Assembly (NCBI GenBank): GCA_039654915.1
Contig: CM077598.1
Coordinates: forward strand, 77,714,041-77,778,040
Source of the DNA: Aquilaria yunnanensis
Lineage: Eukaryota; Streptophyta; Magnoliopsida; Malvales; Thymelaeaceae
Direction: 5' to 3'
DNA length: 64,000 nucleotides
Part shown: positions 34,926 to 46,599 of the stretch, piece after piece
Layout of the letters: each line of letters opens with the position of its first letter
Numbering within the stretch: the first letter of the stretch is position 1
Program-made: the position numbers and the translations under genes
The notes under the pieces: generated by a model
What the model was told of the DNA's origin: nothing
Databases searched by the model: none
The model's input: the letters and a program-made list of their open reading frames with translations, nothing else

Positions 34926-35982
34926 GGCCGAATATTCTCAAGCATTTTTCCATGGGTTTCCCTTGACATCTCTCTTCGATTTTGGTCTAGATGTGTTTAG
35001 GAGGTTGAAAGCTTCATGAGAATGTGTTTGCATGTGGGAAAAGCTTGGATTTTGGTCATGGCCGAATTTGTTGAGGGAGGAAGAAGATGATGAACTTGGA
35101 AGAACACCATGGCTGGTTTTAGAGAGAAGGGAGAGCAAATGGGAGCACTTGGTGCTAGAGAGAGAGAGAATTAAGTGTTTGAATGGTAAAACAAGAGCAT
35201 GGCCGAATTTAGTGCTTCCAATTAGAAGAAATGCAAGCCAAATGCATGTGAAATGCATATTTGGAAGCAATGGCCGGCCATTCAAATTTCAAAGTTGTGG
35301 GAGAATGGTCAAATGGCAATTAAAATAAGCAATAGACAAATGTGAGTGGGGGGAATAGTTTAATGGGGTATCTTGGAGCCATTAAACAATAATAGACAAA
35401 GGATAATGGAGTTTGTAGTGGAGGAATTAATTTAATGGGTAATAAACAAATATGAGTGGAGCAAATAAACAATGATAGTGGAGCATAAGTGGGAGACAAG
35501 CATGTGATGGGCACATAATTAATATGTGAGTGGGAGACATGGGTGGCCAAACAATAATAGTTTAATGGGAAGTGGGAGACAAGAATAGTGGAGGAATAAA
35601 ATAAATGATGAGTGGAATGTGTAGTAGGCCAAATTTAAATTGGTAACATGGGGTGGCTGCTCATGCATATATTTTTCATGCAAAATGGCCAAATTACTTA
35701 CTCGGTCCTCCATCTTTCTCCAACTTTGCAATTGAGTCCTTCCACCCAACTTTTCTTTGTGCAATTGAGTCCCTCAATTTCAATTTCCACCAATATCATC
35801 ATCACAACTCTTGGCCTAAGCCAAGCATAATCCTTGGAGTGTCCAACACTCATTAATGCCCATTCCTTAAAGAATTCCAAGTCTCCAAAATTTTTTTGCC
35901 AAGTTTCCAAATTTGGAAACTTTTTCTGTCTTTACTCCACTTAACCCGGGACTTAGTCATTTAGTCCTTTCCGGGTATGACA

Positions 35983-36652
35983 TCACTAGCTCAAAGAGAA
36001 AGGCAGAAAAGTCTTGCCTGGTATTTTCTCAGAGTGTGGGAGTTGTATCTCCGGCCAACCAACCTCCTGTCAAGTATTTATTTCCTGTATATATAGGAAT
36101 ACCTAGCTCGTTCAGATCATGACACGTGTGCGGTCGGATGCTCCTGAACTTCTGGGCGTAGGGGACAGATAGTTGGTAACCAGATGGCCTCGAGCCTTGT
36201 GCTGAGACGGGCCATGATGTGATTCTGATGGCGTCTGCGCGTCAGGGCGGCTTTTTACGTCTGTGGTGGGACGTGTCAGAGGCTTCCTTAAATGCTTCCT
36301 TAAATGCTCCTGCCGTACTCCCGAGGTCCCTGGGCGAGGTCATCCTCTAGTTCGGACAGAGCCTCTTCGGGAAGCATACCCTCAGTTCGGGGGTTCCCAG
36401 TTCCAGGGGGTTCCGCCTTCGGGGATATCATGTTCGGGCAGCAATGTCTGGTGCCACTTTTCCGAAGGCGCGCTGTTCACAACCTTGGGGGGCGAATAGA
36501 GTCCTCAAGTTTTACTGGCGTGCCGAGGCTCGGAGCTCTCCGGCTATCTCCCGAGGTGCATGATTCCACCTGTTCCCGGGAAGCGCCAGTTCTTCTGGCC
36601 ATTGTTGTGGCAGGGTGTTCGGCCAGATTGAGGCGATACCCTTTGGCTATCA
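35983..36652 (-). repeat. 5' LTR of element B, part beyond the giant unit
   Basis: The rest of the B 5' LTR starts with the second copy of TCACT and ends GGCTATCA at 36652, followed by the B target duplication GATGG. Confidence 0.93.
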
Positions 36653-38001
36653 GATGGTAATGTGATTACCTTTAAGGGACGATTGGTTGCAAAAGGTTTC
36701 AAGCAAATTCATGGTATTGACCATGATGAAACGTTTTCCCCAGTTGCTATGCTTAAATCCATCCAAATTTTTTTTGCTATTGTTGCACACTATGATTATA
36801 AGATATGGAAAATGGATGTCAAAACTGTATTCCTAAATGGAAAGCTACTTGAGGATGTGTACATGATACAACCTGAGGGTTTTGTCACTCCTGAGAATGC
36901 CAATAAAGTGTGCAAGTTGCAAAGGTCCATTTATGGACTGAAGCAAGCTTCTCGAAGTTGGAATCTTTGTTTTGATGACGTAATCAAAGAGTTTGGTTTT
37001 ATCAAAAATGAAGATGAACCTTGTGTCTACAAAAGGTTAGTGGGAGCGCTATTGTTTTCTTGGTGTTGTATGTAGATGACATACAACTCATCGGGAATGA
37101 CATTCCTGAGCTACAGTCTGTGGAGACTTGGCTAGGGAAATGTTTCTCTATGAAGGACTTGGGTGAAGCAGCCTATGTGTTAGGCATCAGGATCTATAAA
37201 GATAGATCTAGAAAGCTTCTTGGCCTAAGTCAAAGTACATATATTGACAAGGTGCTAAAGAGGTTTAGCATGCAAGATTCCAAGAAAGGATTCTTGCCCA
37301 TGTCACATGGTATCACTCTTTCTAGATCTTAGTGTCCAAGTAGAACAGAGGAGAGAGAGCGCATGAGTAAGATTCCATATGCCTCAGCAATTAGATCTAT
37401 CATGTATGCCATGATATGTACTCATCCCGATGTCTTATATGCTTTGAGCATGATGAGTAGGAACCAATCGAACCGCGGTGAGAGTCACTGGACAGCTGTT
37501 AAGAACATCCTTAAGTACTTACGAAGGACTAAGGATGCATTATTGGTCTTTGGAGGTGAAGATGGGCTCGTTGTAAGAGGTTACACCGATGAAAGCTTCC
37601 AATCCGATAAGGATGATTTTAGATCGCAATCTGGTTATGTGTTTTGTATTGGTGGTGGTGCTGTTAGCTGGAAGAGTTCAAAGCAAGAGATAGTAGCTGA
37701 CTCTACAACAGAATCTGAGTACATTGCCACCTCTGATGCTGCGAAGGAGGCAGTTTGGATCAAGAAGTTCATCACTGAACTTGGAGTGGTTCCAAGCACT
37801 GTCGACCCGATAGAGCTCTATTGTGACAACAATGGAGCAATCGCATAGGCTAAGGAAGCTCGATCTCACCAGCGATCCAAACACATACTCCGACGCTATC
37901 ATCTCATCAGGGAGATCATCGAGAGGGGTGATGTAAGGATATGCAGGACTTCGACAGAAAGCAACATTGCTGATCCGCTGACAAAGGCCCTTACGCAATA
38001 A
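36653..38001 (+). pseudogene. pol: copia RT and RNase H
   Basis: The copia frame resumes after element B with GRLVAKGFKQIHGIDHDETF, the RT fingers and palm, and YVDDI at about 37068-37082. A frameshift lies near 37035-37060 and a stop follows GITLSRS near 37330. RNase H (YTDESFQSDKDDFRSQSGYV, DSTTESEYIA, ELYCDNNGAIA) follows, with another stop at 37846-37848 before the C-terminal tail that ends ADPLTKALTQ. The role is cDNA synthesis, and the copy is inactive. Confidence 0.9.
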
Positions 38002-38060
38002 AAGCATGATAGCCATTCTAGGTCCATCGGTATTAGATACATGAATGATTAGCTTTACTG

Positions 38061-38072
38061 CAAGTGGGAGAT
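38061..38072 (+). other. Polypurine tract of the copia element
   Basis: CAAGTGGGAGAT directly precedes the 3' LTR, the usual copia form. Confidence 0.75.
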
Positions 38073-39487
38073 TGTTAGTGTTTTGCCCAAAAGCCAATCA
38101 TGAGATGATTGTATTTTTGCACATTGAGTCATGATATTTTATTAAGGCATTAATCCAGCAATTATGTTCGTTGTTTTGTTTCTGCGTAATGTAATAAACA
38201 TAATTGTAACCCTAGAATAATGATATTCTTAAACGTCCCTGGTCTAGTATTATTGTGGAGCGGGTTGCAATAATACATAACGACTAGCATATGTGGAGAC
38301 TAATTTGAGATAAGTAGTCTACATATGGGTACAAGTTGGAGAACTTGTGTCCTGGACCGACCCACCATGAGAACACTATATGGATCATTATATGAGTGTC
38401 ATAAGTGATTCTCATAGTGATCATGGTATATATAGTCCTTCGACCTAAGATCATCAAGGTTCCTTACAGGTGAGTCACATACTTTGATACTTTCCTTTGT
38501 TGGTCGTAACTGAGTGGACTTGAAGGAGGTTATTGTGTATGTCACATATCATGCGGAGGGATTTGTATGATCAAGATGGGATTTGTCCCTCCTATGTAAC
38601 GACAGTGATATCTTTGGGCCCCTTGATAATGTGATACTTAGAAAATGCATGGCCATGCTCGGATGAGTTGATATACGATATCAATGTCATCAGTTTAAGT
38701 TAGTCTACTCGGTAATCAAGAAACCAAAGATTGGGCTATATGAGAGTGACACAGTCCATGTCAAGTGCTTAGTCTTGATATCTTGGACAAAGGGAGAATG
38801 ACATATATCGGTGATGATCATAAAGGTTTAGTCGAATCATCGACAATCATGTCACTTGGGTAGCAATGATGTGTTGCTAGACACCGCTCATTGCTTATGA
38901 TCATAAATGTGATTTATGATCATTGCCAACGTGATAAGAGCCTATTGGGTCGCACACATAGAGCTATTTGGATCATTAGAGTGTATGGGCTAATTATTTG
39001 GGTTATGGTTTCACTTTAATTTCGTATTAATAATGGGCCCAAGAGTTGAGCCATTGTTAAGCCCAAAATTAAATCCTAATTGGATTAGTGCTTTGAAACC
39101 CATTAGGCCTAGAAGTTGAGTCTCACTATAAATACAACTTCTAGTGAGAAATTCGCGGGTCTCCTTGCCTAGCCTCCCAAAAAGGACAGCCGCACTTTTC
39201 TCTTGCAATTCCTTGAAGGACGCAAGCTAGCACTGCGAGTGCAAGAGAAACGCATCTACCGGGACGTGGTGGAAGCATGGTGATCCCGAGAGGCTCATGT
39301 GGATACCACAGAGAGCCTGAACACATCAACTATTCAGGTTTTGTGATTCGACTCTACTGTTGAGTGAGAGATCTCAATCGAAAATTAGGTTTGAAAATTT
39401 TTGAATACCCAGTTTCCCCAGTTTCACTTGGATCCTGGAGGGTTTTGGTTAAATTCTGCTGCACTATTTCACTCCCGAAACCCAACA
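38073..39487 (+). repeat. 3' LTR of the copia element (1415 bp)
   Basis: It runs from TGTTAGTGTTTTGCCC to CGAAACCCAACA, equal in length to the 5' LTR. The following bases (CTCCA) do not repeat the bases before the 5' LTR (AATAC). Confidence 0.95.
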
Positions 39488-41082
39488 CTCCATAGGCACC
39501 ACACCTTCAAACTTGCAGTTGATTGAAATTGAAGGCAAAATGAAGCAATTGGAAGCAAACTAGAGCTATTTCTTGCATACTTCAAGGATTAAGCTTCAAA
39601 TTCGGCCTACTCTCTTTGGTAAGGGTTCTCTTGCTCTCATGGGTTGTTTCTGTATGTTCAAACATCCATGGAGCTATGGCTAAGCTTGCAAGAAAGCCAT
39701 GAGCTTGATGAATCAAGCTTATTGAGGGGAGTGCACTTATTGAAGGTTTTGTGACCTCTTGTCAAGTGCACAAAGATGGCAGTAAAATGAGGGTTTCTAG
39801 AGCCAAAGTTAGTACTAACTAGTGTTAAAATCCTCCTAAGAACAAGCATTAGCTTGAGGAGGGCTTCCATAGTGATTTGGTTACGTTTATTGTGTGGTGT
39901 ATGGATTAACCCATGGTATATGTTGCTGCTACATTTCATGTGTTTATTGTTTGTGTTTGGCTGCTGCATTTGGTTGCTATATCTTGTATATATGCATTGT
40001 GGTTCTTGTGTTTTAGTGTCTTTGGATGCAGGTTTTAATGAGGATCACATTATCTTAAGAAACCAAGTGTTACCCTTACTAAGTTTCTCAATGAAACTTA
40101 CTCCCCTCAATTCTGTCATTTCAGGTCCAGCTGAAAGATCACCTTCAAACTAACCTTTTTTGTTTGAGTTTTGATCTGAAAGTTCTAGTACATGAACTTC
40201 CAAATGTCTAGTTGTGATCTGGAAATTTTGGTAGTTTTAGGAGCACATTGGTATTTTTAATGGTGGTACTTACTGTGTTGTGCAGTAGCTGTCCAACATC
40301 CTGTTTTTGGAGTCCATGGTGTCTCAGGACCTCCTGTAACCTAAGGTGTGTATTTAGCTGAGTTAAGACCATATTGTAGTGCATGTATGCATGTACATGT
40401 AGTGTATGTAAAATGAGACAAGTATGTGAACATTTGAGTAATGTTTTGGCTATGTAAGTGACGTGGTGCATTGGCTGCCTAAGTGTGAATGATGGGCTGC
40501 TTACTCGTAAACTCTTTTTTGGCCACATAAAGTTGTTAAAAGAAAGGGAATGTAATTCCTATGTGTATTGGACATATATGGGATAGCCTTGGAGGGCTTT
40601 CCCTTTGTGAATGAAGTTACTGTTCATTTGATCAGAATTTTGTAACCAACTTAAAAAATCCATAACTTGGTCCATAGGTGGGCTATTGATGTAAAAAAAA
40701 ATTCCTTGGTTTGATCTAAGTGTCTACTTGATAGTGGAGCAAATAAAATATGTTGCTATGTGGCTAGAATGATACAGTTTATTAGTGGAAGTTACAGGTG
40801 CAGTAGCTGGCCACTAGAACTTAACAAGATTTGCCTAATGTGTGGAAGCCAAAACTAAGACTTGTGCTAGTGTTTTCCTTCTTTGATGCCATGGTGTGAA
40901 TGAAATGTGAATATGTGTGAGACGGTTGGACCAATATGCACGTTTTTACATAGTGCCCAAGAGGGCCACTTGGGTATGCACACTAAGGGTAGTGTGTTGA
41001 TGGCCTACAGAACATTACCAATCCTGGGAGTCTAAATGCACAGTTTTGGCACCATAACTGGACTACCCCGGAGTGGGTAACA
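39488..41082 (+). repeat. Right part of a third long LTR-like unit
   Basis: This is non-coding sequence with a TTACCCTTACTAAG...TTCAATTCTGTCATTTCAGG-like block resembling the one near 55090-55190, ending CCGGAGTGGGTAACA at 41082, where gag of element C begins. The ending is like GAGGTGTGACA of the unit at 53614-56168. It is probably the right part of a solo LTR inserted in C, cut on its left by the copia 3' LTR. I see no genes; the frame at 39854-40153 has no features. Confidence 0.55.
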
Positions 41083-42240
41083 GAAGGAGTTCTTCACCTG
41101 AAGAAAAATTGCCATATCCTCAGCATCGAAGTCACTCCCCAAAAAGGAGACGTCAATCTCCATTCCTTTAGGCCTCTAGGTAGCAGGAAGAAGAGCCCAG
41201 TGCCACACTCCTCATGGAAAAAATCCTAAAGAGGCTAGAAAGAGTGGAGAAACAGGTAGCTCAGAAGCCCGTCTGGTCTAGGTTGTCAGAAACCTTCAAT
41301 GGAGACGAATCACCATTCACCCGAGTAGTGGTCCAAACACCCATGCTAAGTGACTTTCGGGTTCCTCGGTTGGAGACCTACGATGGCCAGAGTGACCCCC
41401 AGGCTTATCTGACCAAATACAAGCGCAGCATGGTATTGCACGGTGCTTATGACACCATTGTGCAAATGTTTTGAGGTCACCCTTGTTGGACCAGCAACGA
41501 CATGGTACAACTCACTGGCTCCTCGAACCATCATGGAGTTCCAAGAGTTGTATACTGCCTTCACGCAGCAATTCATCAAGCTGGCCAACAGCGAAGATGC
41601 CAGTCCAAATGTTTGACATAGCGCAGAAAAATGGAGAAACCATTCGCGATTATGTCGAAAGGTTCAACCGGTAAGCCTTAAGTGTTCCAGACTTCAGGCC
41701 AGAAATACGTATCCCCGCCATGACACGAGGACTTCAGAGAGACTCCCAGTTGTTGTATGAATTCTCCAAGGATCCCCCCGACACACTCGATGAATTTTAC
41801 CGAAGGGCCGAACAGCACATGACTGCTGAAGAACTGAGAAAGTAAGGCCCAAAACCTGATCACATTCGCACCGAGGGGCCGAGCCAGCAAACTCGCTACC
41901 CAACTGAATTAGGGGGATGACTTTGGAAGCTTAAGGGAAGGAAGCCATTAGCTTTCACTCTGTTGAACACCACAAGGACGAACATCCTTATGGCGATGGA
42001 AAGGCAAGGAACTCAGATCCAACGACCAAAGGCCATGACCTCGGACAACCAAAAGAACATGAAGAAGTTCTACCAATTCCATCGGGACCACGGGCATGAT
42101 ACCGATGACTGCTTCCAACTAAGGAAATACATAGAATCCCTAACAAAGCAAGGTCAACTCCAACGTTACCTGCGGATGCCCTCCCTAAAGGGAAGAAGAG
42201 AAGAGCAGAGGAAATGAGATGACGAGGAGTATGACTCCGA
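41083..42240 (+). pseudogene. gag: gag of element C, truncated and broken
   Basis: From about 41200 the text reads LLMEKILKRLERVEKQVAQK, then the gag domain (YDGQSDPQAYLTKYKRSMVL, GETIRDYVERFN) in more than one frame. Stops occur near 41672, 41842 and 41918. The nucleocapsid region reads FYQFHRDHGHDTDDC, in which the first Cys of the knuckle is Tyr. Gag starts at the junction with the LTR-like unit at 41082. Confidence 0.85.
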
Positions 42241-45200
42241 CAGGATTGTTGTCGGCAAAAAGGAAAAGAAAAGCCAGGCAGATTTCGGTGATGGAAATTA
42301 GGAACCCATCAAAAAAGCTTGTTCAAAAATATGGGCCCACCATCATATTTCCTCACGATGATCCACTGCTGGTTATGGCAAGGATAGGAAGCTGGGACGT
42401 CAAGAAAGTACTGCTTGATGATGGTTCAAATGCGGATGTCTTATTCTCACACCTACTACCGAGTTTGGGTATATCAAGGAGTGACCTCAAGTTCGTCACT
42501 TCTCCTACTTTTGGAGTGGGACTATCCGAACTCCCCGTCCTTGGCTGGATTGATCTTCCCTTGATGCTAAGGGGAACTTCAATAAACAAAAAAGAAGAGC
42601 TGTTTGCCTCTATAATGACAAGGTTTATCATCATAGATGTCCCTTCATCATATAACGCCATTCTTGGGAGGCAAACGCAAGGGAACCTCCACATCCGCCC
42701 AGATGTAAAGTACTTAACTGTCACCTTCACCACCATGGATGGAGATGCTGAATCTTCATCGACTAGGGGGAGGTGAGGAAGGTGTTTGTCAAGGCAAGGA
42801 AAGCCCCAGTGACAAACTGCGTGTAGACTACAGAAACAAAGGTCGTACTCACAGAAGAATCAAAAGGAGAAGGAACAGAAGATTCTGAGAAAATAGAAAT
42901 GGAAGACATAGAGCTTGTCCCAGGCCGGAATACCCGAATAGGGAAAAAATTGGCCGAAGGTGACAAGGAAAAGCTTGTATCTTTCCTGCTAATGAATAAA
43001 GATCTATTTGCCTACTCACCGAAAGATATGCCTGGGGTAGACCCTTGCATAATACAGCATACCTTTAAAGTGAGCCCAGAGGCAAAGCCTGTCCGCCAAA
43101 AAAATCAAAGCCTCTTAGCACACAAGAACAACTTCATCAAAACTGAATTCCAGCACTTGATAGATGCGAGCATAATCAGGGAGGTCAAATACCCCGAATG
43201 GCTAAGCAATGTAGTTATCGCCACAAAAGAAGGGAGTGACAAGCTCCGAATGTGCATCGACTTCGGAAATGTAAATGATGCTTGCCCTAAGGATTCGTAT
43301 CCTCTCCCGTCAATAGATCCGTTGGTAGACTCGACCGCTGAATATGGACTCCTGAGCTTCCTCGATGCCTTCAGTGGGTATCATCAAATCAGGATGGACC
43401 CCGAAGATGAGGAAAAAACCGCCGTCATTACCGAAGTCAGTATATATTGCTATGTCAGAATGGCCTTCGAGCTTAAAAATGCAGCAGCCATCGACCAAAG
43501 GCTAATGAACAAGGTCTTCAACGACCAAATAGGGAGGAACATGGAAGTCTATGGCGATGACATGATAGTTAAGAGTAAATTGCCTGGTAGTCATATTGCA
43601 GATTTGGAGGAAACTTTCCACCAACTGAGAGCCATAGGAATTCACCTCAATCTCGAAAAATGCATCTTCGACATAAGCTCAGGCAAGTTCCTCAGATTTA
43701 TGGTATCGGAAAGAGGTATTGATGCCAACCCGAAAAAAGTCAAAGCGCTACTTGAATTCTGAACTCCCGTTACAACAAAAAATGTGCAAAGGCTCATTGG
43801 GAGAATAACGTCCCTTAGCATATTCATTTCCAGGTATGGGGATCGCTGCTAAGCATTCTTTAAGGTCCTCACCAAGGCAGCAAAAAATGGTGGCGACCTC
43901 AGAAGCGATGACCATCCTTGGAACGAGGATTGCCAAGAGGCCTGGGAAGAGCTCAAAGTCTATCTAGCTCGTTTGCCCACCCTTCGAAAACCACGAGAGG
44001 GAGAACTCCTTGTACTATACCTCGCCGTTACGGAGAAAGCACTGAGTTCGGTTCTGATGAAGAAAGAGGGGGCGGAACAATGGCTAGTATACTATGTGAG
44101 CAAGTCCCTGCATCGCGCCGAAGTCAGGTATCCCCTACTACAAAAAGCTATCTATGCCCTGGTACTGGCAAGAAGAAGACTGCGTCCGTACTTTCAAGCT
44201 CACCCCATTATTATCCGAAGTAACCTACCTCTTCGGGATGTCATGAAGAGAGTAGACCATTCGGGAAGACTTTCCAAATGGTGCATAGAGCTCGGCAAGT
44301 ATGATATCACTTACGAGCCAAGGAAAGCAATAAAAGCCCAAGCACTAGCGGACTTCATGGCTAAAGTACCCGTTGCCGAAGGTGATCAATCGGACCTTGA
44401 CAAAAGTGAGCCAGAATGTACTCTGTTTGTATATGGGGCCTCCGACTTCAAACACCAGGGAGCTGGGGTAATTATTCGCGGTCCCAAAGGTTTGGAAGTC
44501 GTGAAAGCCATCAAACTTGGGTTTAACGTCACCAACAATGTGGCAGAATTTGAAGCTCTCATAGCAGGGTTACGCCTGGCTAGAAAGATTGGTGTAAGAA
44601 ACCTAAGAGCCCACAGCAATTCCCAGCTAGTGGTGCTGCAGATGGCAGGGGACTATAGCGTGAAGGATCTGACTTTGGAAAAATATCACGAGTTTGTATC
44701 AAAGCTCATCCAGGAGTTCGACGCAGTACATATTAAAAATGTACCTCACCGAGACAATACCGAAGCAGACAGCTTGGCCAAATCAAAAAGGTTCACTAGA
44801 GTGTTGAGCCACCCGAGCATAGCAACGCTGAGCATAGCAACCTCGGAAAAAGGGTGGAAAAATCCTATAAAGAGGTATCTTACAACCGCAGAGCTTCCCA
44901 ATGATCCTCACGAAGCGGCAAAAGTGTGAAGATGTTTCGGACGATACTTCCTAATTGGGGAAGAATTATACCGGCAGGGGTTTGCGAGTCCTCTACAAAG
45001 GTGTGTCAGTGAAGAGGGCACTAGGATAGTTCTCGAAGAAGTCCGCGAGGGGGCTTGTGGTTTCAACAACGGAACTGATGCCTTGGCAGGAGTAATACTC
45101 CGCCAAGGGTACTTCTGGCCCACCCTAAGAAAGGACGCAAGGCAGTTTGTCCAAAAATGTGACAATTGCCAAAGACACGCCAATGTCCAAAGGCTACCCT

Positions 45201-46088
45201 CGGAATTAATAACCTTGGTAGACTACCCCTATCCCTTTGCAGTTTGGGGCATAGACCTCATCAGGCCACTCCGACAGCACCTGGAGGAGTGAAGTTCTGT
45301 GTAGTGGCCATGGATTACTTCACTAAATGGGTCGAGGCAGAACCCTTAGCAACCATTTCGGCAAAGGATATACAAAAATTCATCTGGAAAAACATTATAT
45401 GCAGATTTGGAATACCGAGGGTGGTAGTCGCCGATAATGGTTCCTAATTTCAGGACAAGGGATTCCAAGAATTCATCACCAACCTCGGAATAAAAATTCA
45501 CTTCACCCCGGTAGCTCATCCTAAGAGCAACGGACAAGTAGAGGTATCCAATAGAACAATAAAAGATGGTCTAAAAAAAGGTTGGGGGAAGCAAAGGGAA
45601 AGTGGCCAGAAGAACTTCCTAGTGTGCTATGGAGTTATCGGACAACACCCCGAAGGGCCACGGGTGAGACACCTTTTTTGCTCATCTTCGGCACAGAGGC
45701 CATTATCCTTACTGAGGTAGTACAGCCATCAGTCAGAATACAAATGTTCGATGAAGGAGGGAACGACCTCGGATTGAGAACCAAGCTCGACCTGATTGAT
45801 GAACATAGAGAGGTGGCTGAACTCAGAAGGAAGGCCTTTCAACAAAGAGTGGCCACAGCCGCGAAGTTGCGCATTAGGCCAAAAGGAATAAGGAAAGGAG
45901 ACCTCGTTCTCCAAAAGGCCGAATTCGAACCCCGAAGGCCATCCCATGGGGTACTTCGGGTGAACTGGGAAGGGCCTTACTTAGTCCTTGATGAAGTGCA
46001 AAATGGAGTCTATAACCATGGCGACGCAGAAGGTGGAGAATTGAAAAATACATGGCACTCGGACGCCTTGAAGAAATTCTATACTTAG
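42241..46088 (+). pseudogene. pol: pol of element C, broken
   Basis: Protease keeps LLDDGSNADVLF (about 42411-42446). RT reads FLDAFSGYHQIRMDPEDEEK, but the catalytic box is YGDDM (about 43549-43563) where A and B have YVDDM, and RMPFGLKNAG has become RMAFELKNAA. RNase H and archaeal-type RNase H (NVAEFEALIAGLRLA) follow at about 43973-44700, then integrase in pieces (IDLIRPL, ADNGS followed by a stop near 45445, GQVEVSNRTIKDG). Stops lie near 43760, 44927, 45290 and 45445, with further frameshifts. It ends at 46088. Confidence 0.9.
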
Positions 46089-46599
46089 AATTTTGGTAAG
46101 AAATTGTACAAGTTAGAAAAAGTTTCTAAGTACATAAATTTTCTTCCACCAAAGAATTCTCGCCGAACAAAGCTTAAGCAAGAAGCTTGTGAACCTCACG
46201 TATTCCTTCCGAAGTTGATTGGGTCATTCTCCCAAAAAGTAAGTCCATCAAAAGTAGGACAAATTTTGCTTAAGGGAATTCATCAAAAGTGAACATTTTT
46301 TCGAAGACGGCTAACAAAGCAAGCAAAACATATTTTCCAAAGTCCCTTGACCGAAAGTGGTCAGGATAACTGGGAAATAAAAATTATTGCTCGAAGACTT
46401 AACCAAATTTTGAAGGAAAAATTTCGTTGAAGAAGGCTTTATTACAAGGAGAAGGTTACAAGAAGAAAAATTACAAAGAAAAAGAACAAGGCAAAGGCCC
46501 TAGAACATCTAAGGGATCCAGTGTCATGGGAGGCTCTAGCTCTTGTGTCTTTAGCCGCCACCCTCGGTGCCGGAGGAGGGGCAAACGGCAAGTTGAGGA
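46089..46599. other. Interval between pol and antisense gene of element C
   Basis: This A-rich region has no gene. One relic of the hairpin repeat, CCCTTGACCGAAAGTGGTCAGG, lies at about 46343-46364. It pairs as UUGACC with GGUCAG in a different sequence from A, so the stem is kept while bases change. Confidence 0.6.

Larger units (their letters stand above)
31330..35982. mobile_element. 4.65-kb non-coding TG...CA unit (probable giant solo LTR), TSD TCACT
   Basis: The unit starts TGTCACGCCCCG, ends GGGTATGACA, and is flanked by TCACT at 31325-31329 and 35983-35987 within the 5' LTR of B. TG...CA ends and a 5-bp duplication are marks of an LTR insertion. No gag, pol, primer site or internal LTR pair is seen. 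Read on the minus strand, it has a TTTATAACTCACC...TTTTTCAGG block like that of long chromoviral (Del/Tekay-type) LTRs, so a solo LTR in minus orientation is likely. A large non-autonomous element is an alternative. It contains several tandem repeats and an AAT microsatellite near 32481. Confidence 0.8.
20942..36652 (-). mobile_element. Tat-type Ty3/gypsy retrotransposon B, TSD GATGG
   Basis: A full-length minus-strand relative of A, flanked by GATGG at 20937-20941 and 36653-36657, sits in the copia RT. It has a 3' LTR at 20942-21808 and a 5' LTR at 31127-31329 plus 35988-36652, interrupted by a 4.65-kb unit. Without that unit, it is about 11.05 kb. The two LTRs differ at about 18 of 867 positions by eye (about 2 percent), so B is older than A. 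It carries gag-pol in one frame, the hairpin array and the antisense gene. Confidence 0.95.
12691..39487 (+). mobile_element. Ty1/copia retrotransposon with nested insertions
   Basis: The two LTRs are each 1415 bp (12691-14105 and 38073-39487), with a tRNA-iMet primer site, gag, protease, integrase, RT and RNase H in copia order. Three insertions interrupt it: solo LTRs of the same family at 16428-17842 and 18709-20123, and Tat element B at 20942-36652. Without them, the element is about 8.2 kb. The flanks, AATAC on the left and CTCCA on the right, do not match, and the flanking DNA belongs to different elements, so the copy is probably a recombinant. The clade is probably Tork/TNT1-like, judged from integrase and RT wording only. 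Confidence 0.9.
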
